Shown here in pieces: positions 15,140 through 22,131 of a stretch of DNA of 22,131 bases. The stretch spans positions 1 to 22,131 of the forward strand of contig NZ_JOIX01000109.1 in NCBI RefSeq assembly GCF_000720175.1. Reading direction: 5' to 3'. Made by a program: the position numbers and the translations under genes. Source of the stretch: Streptomyces sp. NRRL S-337. Its GTDB lineage: Bacteria > Actinomycetota > Actinomycetes > Streptomycetales > Streptomycetaceae. How positions within the stretch are numbered: position 1 is the stretch's first letter; each line of letters opens with the position of its first letter. The notes below the pieces were generated by a model, which worked only from the letters and a program-made list of their open reading frames with translations, was not told the DNA's origin and did no database searches.

Positions 15140-16111
15140 GTGCACGAGTCGGGCACGGCCCTCGGCGGCCCCTTCCGGGCCCCTTACGGACGGTTCGTCG
15201 TCGAGGTGCTGCGCGGTCAGGCGCAGGTCGACTTCCTGCCGAACGCGCTGACCGGTGTGGTGTTCACGGTGGCCCTGTTCGCGGCGGGGTGGGAGTACGG
15301 GCTCTACGGGCTGATAGGCACCGCGATCGGCACCGCCACCGCACGCGCCCTCGGCGTGGACCGGAGCCGGATCACCGCGGGGCTGGAAGGCTTCAACGCC
15401 TGCCTGGTGGCGGTCGCCTGCGCGGTCTTCCTCGGTCCGGGCCACCTCTCCACCGCGCTGCTCGCCCTGGCCGGCAGTGCGCTGGTCACCGTCCTCACGA
15501 GCGCCGCCGGACGGATCCTGGCGGTCTGGGAGCTGCCGGCCTTCACCCTGCCGTTCTGCCTGACCGCGAGTGCGCTGACGCTGGCCGCGCCCGGTTTCCG
15601 GCGCGTGTGGCACCAGGACGCGGGCCCGGCCGCGCTCCCCCGGCCGGCCGCCGGCCCGGTCTCCCTCACCGCCGGCGACCTCTGGCACGCGTTCTTCGCC
15701 AACGTCGGGCAGATCTTCTTCATGCCGCAGTGGTACGTCGGCCTGATCTTCCTCGCCGGCATCTTCGCCGCGTCCCGCCGGGCCGGGGCGCTGGCCTGCG
15801 TCGGCAGCGTGGTCGGGACCGGCACCGCCTGGGCCCTCGGCGCCCCGGCCGATCAGGTCGCCGAGGGGACCATGGGCTACAACGCGGTGCTGGTCGCGAT
15901 GGCGCTGTGCGGGGGGTTCCTGGCCCCGGACGGCTGGAGCCTGGCGTACGCGGTGGCCGGTGCGGCCACCGCCACCGCCGTCACCCCGGCGCTGGCCGCC
16001 CTCCTCGCCCCATCCGGCGGCCACACCTTCACCTGGCCGTTCGTGCTGGTCTCGCTGGTCTTCCTGGCGGCGGCACCGGCGTTCTCCCGGCTGCGCCGGG
16101 TCCCGGCCTGA
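15140..16111 (+). CDS. UT-family urea transporter
   Basis: A 323-residue inner-membrane channel-like urea transporter (UT/SLC14 family) with about ten hydrophobic helices in two homologous halves. Family-specific repeats are visible: FLPNALTGVVF, GLEGFNACLVAVA (about 83-95) and LPAFTLPFC (about 130-138) in the first half; QIFFMPQWYVGLIFL (about 195-209) and GTMGYNAVLVAMALC (about 243-257) in the second. The pairing of the NACLVAVA and NAVLVAMAL motifs matches the internal duplication known for the family. Start: GTG 15140, with GGAGG only four bases upstream. No urease genes are in the window, so its link to nitrogen use is from family knowledge. It follows TetR 1 on the same strand; co-transcription is possible. 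Confidence 0.88.
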   Translation: MHESGTALGGPFRAPYGRFVVEVLRGQAQVDFLPNALTGVVFTVALFAAGWEYGLYGLIGTAIGTATARALGVDRSRITAGLEGFNACLVAVACAVFLGPGHLSTALLALAGSALVTVLTSAAGRILAVWELPAFTLPFCLTASALTLAAPGFRRVWHQDAGPAALPRPAAGPVSLTAGDLWHAFFANVGQIFFMPQWYVGLIFLAGIFAASRRAGALACVGSVVGTGTAWALGAPADQVAEGTMGYNAVLVAMALCGGFLAPDGWSLAYAVAGAATATAVTPALAALLAPSGGHTFTWPFVLVSLVFLAAAPAFSRLRRVPA

Positions 16112-16130
16112 CGCGGACCACCGCGGGGCT

Positions 16131-17210
16131 CTAGAAGACCACCAGGGACCGGCCGCCCTTCCCGGCGAGCATCGCGTCGAAGGCGGCCGGGATGCCGTCG
16201 AGGCCGATGCGGTCGGTGACCAGCTGCGACAGGTCCAGCGCGCCGGAACGGACGTGCCCGGCGATGACCGGCAGATCGCGGGCCGGGTCGCTGTTGCCGT
16301 AGACGCAGCCGGACAGCGTCCGGCCGAAGTAGAAGAGCTCCAGCGCCGAGAAGGTCACCTGCTGCTCCTGTCCGCCGATGCCGACCACCGTGGTCCGGCC
16401 GCCGCGCCGGGTGGCCGACCAGGCCGTACGGATGGTGTCGGCGCGGCCCACGCACTCCACCGCGGCATCGGTGCCCAACCCCCCGGTGAGCTTGCGGATC
16501 CGCCGGGCGGTGTCCTCGCCGGCGGTCACGAAGTCGGTGGCGCCCGCGGCCCGGGCCAGTTCCTCCTTCGCCGGGGAGACGTCGACCGCGACGATCGACG
16601 CGGCCCCCGCGATCCGGGCCGCCTGGATCGTGGCCAGCCCCACCCCGCCCACGCCGAACACCGCCACCGACTCCCCCGCGCGCACCCGGGCGCTGTGGTG
16701 GACAGCGCCCCAGCCGGTCAGCACCGCGCAGCCGAGCAGTGCGGCATCGGCGAGCGGCACCCCGTCCGGCAGCGGCAGCGCGGCCCGCGCGGGCACCACG
16801 GTCTCCTCGGCGAAGGCGGCGGTGCCGAGGCCGGGGTAGAGCTCGGTGCCGTCGGCGGTGGTGGCGTACGGGGCGTTCGCGGCGAGGCCGGAGTTCACGC
16901 ACAGCCAGGGCTCGGCGAGCCCGCAGAAGTGGCAGTCGCCGCAGGACGGCGCCCAGTTGAGGACGACCTGGTCGCCCACCGCCACCGAGGTCACGTCGGG
17001 GCCCACCGCGGTGACCGTGCCCGCGCCCTCGTGCCCGAGGACGGCCGGCGCGGGCTGGCGCAGGGTGCCGTTGGACAGGGAGAGGTCGGAGTGGCAGACG
17101 CCGGCCGCGGCGAGCCGGATGCGGACCTGGCCGGGGCCGGGCTCGGGCAGGTCGATCTCGGTGATCGTCAGCGGGGCGTTGACGGCGGGCAGGACGGCGG
17201 CGCGGACCAC
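16131..17210 (-). CDS. Zinc-dependent alcohol dehydrogenase (MDR superfamily)
   Basis: A 359-residue NAD(P)-dependent medium-chain dehydrogenase that oxidises an alcohol to an aldehyde, or the reverse. The catalytic zinc site is complete: Cys39 in GVCHSDL, the GHE pair (H60, E61) and Cys161 in GCAVLTGWGA. The structural zinc site has four cysteines in CGDCHFCGLAEPWLC (90, 93, 96, 104). The Rossmann loop GVGGVG lies at about 186-191. Start: GTG 17210, with GAGGAG five bases away, preferred over an in-frame TTG at 17228. It is the downstream gene of a pair with the aldehyde dehydrogenase (82-bp gap, same strand), so the two probably carry an alcohol through aldehyde to acid. The substrate is unknown. 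The product class resembles class III or broad-chain ADHs. Confidence 0.92.
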   Translation of the reverse strand: MVRAAVLPAVNAPLTITEIDLPEPGPGQVRIRLAAAGVCHSDLSLSNGTLRQPAPAVLGHEGAGTVTAVGPDVTSVAVGDQVVLNWAPSCGDCHFCGLAEPWLCVNSGLAANAPYATTADGTELYPGLGTAAFAEETVVPARAALPLPDGVPLADAALLGCAVLTGWGAVHHSARVRAGESVAVFGVGGVGLATIQAARIAGAASIVAVDVSPAKEELARAAGATDFVTAGEDTARRIRKLTGGLGTDAAVECVGRADTIRTAWSATRRGGRTTVVGIGGQEQQVTFSALELFYFGRTLSGCVYGNSDPARDLPVIAGHVRSGALDLSQLVTDRIGLDGIPAAFDAMLAGKGGRSLVVF

Positions 17211-17292
17211 GGGAACTCCTCGGGCCAAGGACGGGGGCGGGGCGGGGGCGGGGTCGGTCAGCCGGGTCGGGCTGCCGGAGCGGTGCGGACTG

Positions 17293-18687
<1,395 letters not shown>

Positions 18688-18724
18688 GTCGTGGTCCTCC
18701 CGCGCCGGCTCCTGGTCGTCGCCC

Positions 18725-18743
18725 AAACTAGCGCCGGTAGTTT
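18725..18743. promoter_or_regulatory. TetR-1-like operator, copy 2 (before aldehyde dehydrogenase)
   Basis: AAACTA (18725-18730) and TAGTTT (18738-18743) are perfect inverted arms around seven bases. On the minus strand the site reads AAAACTA-N7-TAGTTT, against AAAACTA-N7-TAATTA at 14378-14397. The same arms, spacing and position just upstream of a catabolic gene suggest one regulator for both. Confidence 0.6.
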
Positions 18744-18819
18744 TCCGCCGCCAGGGAGCCCCGCGCCACTCCCCGGTGACGGTCGCCACTCGCAACCCGC
18801 GCAGCAGGACCGGCCCGGG

Positions 18820-19746
18820 TCACGCGCCCGTCGAGGACCTCCGCATTTCCTCGATGACGCTGATGAATCCGGCACCGCCGTGGCCGGCGGCGATGGTGCG
18901 GTCCGCAAGCCCCTTGACCGCGTCGAGCACCTCGGTGTTGAGCCCGCGGTGCCGGGCAGCCTCCAGGACGTGCGCGATGCCCGTCGCCTCCATGACGAGG
19001 TTGTCCTGATCACCGGAGTAGGCCCCGCGCTCCAGGTCCTCGGCCATCCCCGCGGCGATCGGCGGCAGGATGCCGGCGATCGTCCCGGTGAACGGCGCGA
19101 AGTCCTTCGCCGCCACGCCCTCCGCGCCCGCCAGCGCGAAGCCGTGCACCAGCCCGGCCATCGCCGAGAAGAAGAAGCCCAGCAGGGCGAGGTCGTACAC
19201 CGCCGCCGTGCCGGGGTCCTCGCCGAGGAACGGCGCCCGGCCGCCCAGCGCCCCGAGCGTAGCCTCGTACGTCTCGAACGCCTCGCGGGCACCGCTGTAG
19301 AGGACGGTCGCCTCGGGCTTCCCGATGACCGGGGTCGGCACCATGATCGAACCGTCGAGGTAGTCGATGCCGTGCCCGGCGGCCCAGGTGGCGATGGCCC
19401 GGGCCCGCTCGGGGGTGTCGGAGGTGAGGTTGACCAGCACCCGGCCGGACAGCCGGGCACCGAGCGGCTCCAGGATCGCCCGGGCCGCGTCGTCATCCAG
19501 CACGCAGACGACCACCAGCGGGGCGCCGGCCACCGCCTCGGCCGCCGTGTCCGCCAACGACGCGCCCTGGGCGACCAGTTCGCCGGCCCGGCCCGGGGTG
19601 CGGTTCCAGACGGTCGTGGAATGACCGGCCCGCAGAAAGGCGCCGGCCAGCGCCCGCCCCATGGCGCCCAGGCCGAGGACGGTGACGGGGGTGCGGGTGC
19701 GGGTGTCGTCGGGGGCGTGGCTGGGGGTGTCGTTCGGGGTGTTCAC
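18820..19746 (-). CDS. Imine-reductase-like NAD(P)-binding oxidoreductase
   Basis: A 308-residue protein of the 6-phosphogluconate/3-hydroxyisobutyrate dehydrogenase superfamily, closest by eye to bacterial imine reductases. The N-terminal Rossmann domain has VTVLGLGAMGRALAGAFLRAGH (about 21-42) and an NRTPGRA loop that suits NADPH. The C-terminal helical domain has AAVYDLALLGFFFSAMAGLVHG. Asp185 falls at the place of the catalytic Asp187 known in (R)-selective imine reductases from Streptomyces. Such enzymes reduce cyclic imines to amines; their natural substrates are mostly unknown. A repetitive Thr/Asp-rich leader (residues 1-20) precedes the fold. Start: GTG 19746, with GAGGAG six bases upstream. 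It lies upstream of the aldehyde dehydrogenase gene on the same strand but is separated by 132 bp containing an operator, so it is probably a separate transcript. Confidence 0.85.
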   Translation of the reverse strand: MNTPNDTPSHAPDDTRTRTPVTVLGLGAMGRALAGAFLRAGHSTTVWNRTPGRAGELVAQGASLADTAAEAVAGAPLVVVCVLDDDAARAILEPLGARLSGRVLVNLTSDTPERARAIATWAAGHGIDYLDGSIMVPTPVIGKPEATVLYSGAREAFETYEATLGALGGRAPFLGEDPGTAAVYDLALLGFFFSAMAGLVHGFALAGAEGVAAKDFAPFTGTIAGILPPIAAGMAEDLERGAYSGDQDNLVMEATGIAHVLEAARHRGLNTEVLDAVKGLADRTIAAGHGGAGFISVIEEMRRSSTGA

Positions 19747-19820
19747 AGCTGCTCCTCGCAGGCCGCTGCGGGTCCGGCCCGGTGCCGGTCCCGCGCTGCA
19801 CACCACCCTGCCGACCTGCG

Positions 19821-19877
19821 CTTACGGTTCCCTTCCGGTCTACTTACGGTCCCTTCCGGGCTGTTTACGGCCCTTGG
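19821..19877. repeat. 21-22-bp tandem repeat (CTTACGG...CCCTTCCGG), about 2.6 copies
   Basis: Units start at 19821, 19843 and 19864 and share YTTACGGYYCCCTT. On the minus strand each contains CCGTAA, the end of the membrane-protein remnant with its stop codon, so the repeat multiplies that stop downstream of it. Confidence 0.75.
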
Positions 19878-20048
19878 TGGCCGGAGATCAGCAGCAGCCC
19901 ACAGCCGCCGCTGATCAGAGCCACCCCGGCGACCAGCAGCGGGGCAACACCGGCCGTGGTCGGTACGGCGTCCGAGCGGCACGGCCACCAGCAACGGCAG
20001 CGGCAACGACAGCGACAGCGACAGCAGTGCGTAGACGCCGATGATCAC
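19865..20048 (-). pseudogene. Frameshifted remnant of a small two-helix membrane protein
   Basis: Minus-strand reading gives one hydrophobic segment in one frame (VIIGVYALLSLSLSLPLPLL, from GTG 20048) and a second in another frame (GVAPLLVAGVALISGGCGLL), ending at TAA 19865. A single frameshift near 19960-19975 would join them into a protein of about 60 residues with two membrane helices. The first helix is encoded by a 6-bp CTGTCG-type repeat, a likely site of slippage. I do not recognise a family. Chance hydrophobicity in GC-rich DNA is possible, so confidence is low. Confidence 0.3.
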
Positions 20049-20183
20049 GCCGACGGCACGTTCTTCCCCAAGCTCTCCACTACGTTCGAGCAGGGGAGAC
20101 CCCTCTCGCCCAGGGCGAAGGCCCGGTAGGAGACCGCCGGCCGGCCATGCTCACCGCTCCCTGCGCGAGGAGAAGGTGAGGTG

Positions 20184-20261
20184 ATGACCAGCCGCAGCGG
20201 CCAGCTTCTGCCGGGCCTCGCGGGTTCGTTCGCCGTCGTCTGTGCGTGCCCGGCCCTCTAG
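20184..20261 (+). CDS. Possible 25-residue hydrophobic peptide
   Basis: ATG 20184 opens a 25-codon frame that ends at TAG 20261, overlapping the stop of the convergent CitMHS gene. A purine-rich GAGGAGAAGG (20167-20176) precedes it at a usable distance. The peptide begins MTSRSGQLLPGL, continues with AGSFAVVCACPAL and is hydrophobic at its C-terminal half. I know no homologue, and with so short a frame chance is a fair alternative. Confidence 0.15.
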   Translation: MTSRSGQLLPGLAGSFAVVCACPAL

Positions 20262-21694
20262 AGGATGCCGAAGAGCAGACCGGCCCCCAGGACGACCAGG
20301 GACGTCAGGGCCGCCCACTTGACGGTGAACCGGGTGTGGTCACCGAACTCGACCTTCGCCATGCCGACGAGGACGTACACGGCGGGGACCAGCGGGCTGG
20401 ACATGTGCAGCGCCTGCCCGACGAGGGAGGCCCGGGCGATCTCCACCGGAGCGACACCGTGCGCGGCGCCGGCCTCGGCGAGGATCGGCACGATGCCGAA
20501 GTAGAAGCCGTCGTTGGACATGAAGTACGTCAGCGGGATGCTGAGGACGCCGGTGACCAGGCCCATGTGCGGGCCGAGCGCGTCCGGGATGCCGGAGACC
20601 AGCCAGCGGGCCATGTGCTCGACCATGCCGGTGCCGGTGAGCACACCGGTGAAGACGGCGGCGGCGAAGACCATGCCGGAGACGTTGAGCACATTCTCGG
20701 CGTGCGCCGCGACCCGGGCCTTCTGGTCCTTCATGTGCGGGAAGTTGACGGTCAGCGCGAGCGCGGCACCGAGCAGGAAGAGCACCGGGATCGGCAGCGT
20801 CTGCAGGATGAGCAGGGTGAGCAGCGCGACGGTGAGCGCGGCGTTGAACCAGTAGAGCTTGGGCCGCAGGGTCGTCCGGTGCGGGTCCAGCACCTGGAGG
20901 TCGCCGTCGTCGTCAACGCCGTCGCCGGCGCCCGCTCCTGCGCCCCCGGTGCCACCACCGGTCCCGCGCGCGGCGGCCGCCGCCCCGCCCTTGCCGCCGG
21001 CGCCCGCGCCGACCAGAACCTGCTCGATCTCCTTCTCCTCGACGGTCTCGTCGACCACCCGGGCCTCCCCGAGCGTCAGCACACCGAGCCGCTTGCGCTC
21101 GCGCCGGCCGAGGACGTACGCGAGGGCGAAGACCGCGACCAGCCCGACGGCCAGGGCCGGGATCATCGGCACGAAGATGTCACCGGCGTCCAGTTTGAGC
21201 GCGGTGGCGGCACGGGCGGTCGGACCGCCCCACGGGAGGGTGTTCATCACGCCGTTGGCGGTGGCGGCGACGCCGGTCATGACGACCAGGCTCATCTTCA
21301 GTCGCTTGTAGAGCGGGTAGAGCGCCGAAACGGTGATCATGAAGGTGGTGGAGCCGTCACCGTCGAGCGAGACGATCCCGGCGAGCAGCGCGGTACCGAC
21401 CACGACACGGACCGGGTCCGCCTTGCAGAACCGGAGGATGCCGCGGACGACCGGGTCGAAGAGCCCGACGTCGATCATCACTCCGAAGTAGATGATCGCG
21501 AACATCAGCATCGCGGCCGTGGGGGCCAGATCACCGATGCCCTTGAGGACGTAGTCGCCCAGGTGCGCGCCCTTTCCGACCAGGACGCAGAACAGCGCGG
21601 GAATCAGCACGAGCGCTGCCATCGGTGACATCTTCTTCATCATGATCAGCACCAGGAACGCGCCGATCATGACGAATCCGAGGATCGTCAGCAT
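20258..21694 (-). CDS. CitMHS-family citrate-metal:H+ symporter
   Basis: A 478-residue inner-membrane transporter that takes up citrate complexed with a divalent metal (Mg2+ or Ca2+/Fe3+ types are known in the family, including a Streptomyces citrate-Ca transporter). About 12 hydrophobic helices are visible. The family signatures are intact: SLDGDGSTTFMITVSALYPLYKRL (about 109-132), GVMNTLPWGGPTARAATAL (about 148-166) and SNDGFYFGIVPILAE in the second half. The central cytoplasmic loop carries an unusual Gly/Ala-rich stretch (about 228-263) ending in an acidic DGVDDDGD. Start: ATG 21694, with GTGAGG upstream; longer in-frame starts lie in the A/T-rich leader. A two-component system often controls such genes but none is in the window. 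The gene is transcribed alone. Confidence 0.93.
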   Translation of the reverse strand: MLTILGFVMIGAFLVLIMMKKMSPMAALVLIPALFCVLVGKGAHLGDYVLKGIGDLAPTAAMLMFAIIYFGVMIDVGLFDPVVRGILRFCKADPVRVVVGTALLAGIVSLDGDGSTTFMITVSALYPLYKRLKMSLVVMTGVAATANGVMNTLPWGGPTARAATALKLDAGDIFVPMIPALAVGLVAVFALAYVLGRRERKRLGVLTLGEARVVDETVEEKEIEQVLVGAGAGGKGGAAAAARGTGGGTGGAGAGAGDGVDDDGDLQVLDPHRTTLRPKLYWFNAALTVALLTLLILQTLPIPVLFLLGAALALTVNFPHMKDQKARVAAHAENVLNVSGMVFAAAVFTGVLTGTGMVEHMARWLVSGIPDALGPHMGLVTGVLSIPLTYFMSNDGFYFGIVPILAEAGAAHGVAPVEIARASLVGQALHMSSPLVPAVYVLVGMAKVEFGDHTRFTVKWAALTSLVVLGAGLLFGIL

Positions 21695-21747
21695 TTGGGG
21701 TACCTCACGTTCGCCCTTGAACACCTGCCGGGGGTGGCGGTCCAGGA

Positions 21748-21777
21748 ACGTTAGGACCCGCAAACTTTTGTTAACAA
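21748..21777 (-). promoter_or_regulatory. Probable promoter of the CitMHS gene, with TTGTTAACAA palindrome
   Basis: Read on the minus strand, TTGTTA (plus-strand 21772-21777) and TAACGT (plus-strand 21748-21753) stand 18 bases apart as -35 and -10 candidates, in a locally A/T-rich stretch. The -35 is part of the ten-base palindrome TTGTTAACAA (21768-21777), which could be a regulator site. The transcript leader would be about 50 bases long. Confidence 0.45.
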
Positions 21778-21820
21778 GACCTTGACACCCGAGCAATAAG
21801 CGCAAAACTGCAGGTCATCC

Positions 21821-21992
21821 CACGTACCTGTCTGCGGCGCCGCGGGGCTCGCTCGCCGTTGCGCTTTGCGGCGCCCCCGCACGTACCCGTCTCTCCCGCC
21901 GCGGGGCTTGGTCGCCGTTTGCGCGCTTTGCGGCGCCCCCGCACGTACTTGGCCGTCCCGCCGCGGGGCGTCTCGCCGTTGCGCCTGCGGCG
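21821..21992. repeat. Threefold ~60-bp direct repeat
   Basis: Three copies begin with CACGTAC at 21821, 21880 and 21942. Each continues through GCCGCGGGGC, a TCGCCGTT block and, in the first two, GCTTTGCGGCGCCCCCG. Unit lengths are 59 and 62 bp; the third copy ends early, near 21992. No open frame with codon bias crosses it, and it is not a CRISPR because there are no unique spacers. Confidence 0.85.
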
Positions 21993-22027
21993 GGCTGGGT
22001 GGGTGTCGGGTGCGGTGACGGACCTGC

Positions 22028-22077
22028 GGGGCCGGTGTTTGGGACTGCTGTCGCTTTACGTCCCAAACACCGGCCCC
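22028..22077. terminator. 18-bp perfect hairpin, likely terminator or structured RNA
   Basis: GGGGCCGGTGTTTGGGAC (22028-22045) and its exact reverse complement (22060-22077) flank a 14-base loop, TGCTGTCGCTTTAC. It could terminate a minus-strand gene lying right of the window. The length and perfection of the stem are more than a terminator needs. A smaller hairpin (CCCCTC-CCGT-GAGGGG, 22088-22103) follows. Confidence 0.6.
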
Positions 22078-22131
22078 TCCGGCCCGTCCCCTCCCGTGAG
22101 GGGAAAAGGGGCGGGTGGGTGGGGGTGGGCG

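Noticed and set aside
14378..16024. A minus-strand open frame of 548 codons antisense to TetR 1 and the urea transporter
   Set aside because: The plus-strand genes have clear family motifs; this frame is Gly/Arg/Glu-rich and crosses two gene boundaries.
20210..20254. GCCGGGC/GCCCGGC inverted repeat as a CitMHS terminator
   Set aside because: The arms are only seven bases and the loop is 31 bases long, too weak to call.
21821..21992. The 60-bp repeats as a CRISPR or an integron array
   Set aside because: There are no unique spacers, no integrase and no cassette genes; the whole unit is repeated.
22028..22077. The long hairpin as a tRNA or insertion-sequence end
   Set aside because: It has no cloverleaf arms and no matching second inverted end or transposase in the window.

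Overview
The window looks like a stretch of a Streptomyces (or close relative) chromosome. It is very GC-rich with strong G/C third-position bias, it uses GTG starts, and its gene families (ArsR-type regulator with a DUF5937-like N-terminus, SoxR with a CX2CXC cluster, CitMHS, urea transporter, abundant TetR regulators) are typical of that genus. I see no rRNA, tRNA, CRISPR array, insertion sequence, phage gene or obvious biosynthetic gene cluster. Most of it is ordinary metabolic and regulatory gene content.

Left part (1-5172): the last 69 codons of purL run in from the left edge and meet, across a long hairpin, a minus-strand pair made of an ArsR/HTH regulator and purN, which overlap by four bases. 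A 760-bp, relatively AT-rich intergenic stretch with several palindromes follows. Then come a metabolite:H+ symporter (MHS family) and a convergent LysR regulator.

Centre-left (5173-10602): a large secreted penicillin-acylase-type Ntn hydrolase is divergent from a zinc-ribbon protein of unknown function. Next are a BKACE/DUF849 protein and a convergent SoxR with an unusual repetitive, cysteine-bearing C-terminal tail. The BKACE and SoxR genes end on the same CTAG.

Centre (10603-16111): a MaoC hydratase lies behind a 15-bp tandem repeat and a recognisable promoter/operator. It is followed by a 5'-truncated NUDIX remnant, a RibD/DHFR-fold reductase, TetR regulator 2, an acyl-CoA dehydrogenase divergent from TetR regulator 1, and a UT-type urea transporter.

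Right (16131-22131): four minus-strand genes read CitMHS citrate-metal symporter, imine reductase, aldehyde dehydrogenase, zinc alcohol dehydrogenase. A remnant of a small membrane protein lies between the first two. The right edge is non-coding and holds a threefold ~60-bp repeat, an 18-bp perfect hairpin and a G-quadruplex-like tract.

The main regulatory reading is two small TetR circuits. A 15-base site, TGAGCAAGCGCTTAG, is identical upstream of maoC and of the TetR-2 gene. A second palindrome (minus-strand form AAAACTA-N7-TARTT) sits between TetR-1 and the acyl-CoA dehydrogenase and again just before the aldehyde/alcohol dehydrogenase pair. This suggests co-regulated oxidation of an alcohol, aldehyde or acyl substrate. 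The evidence is sequence similarity of the sites only, with no binding data.
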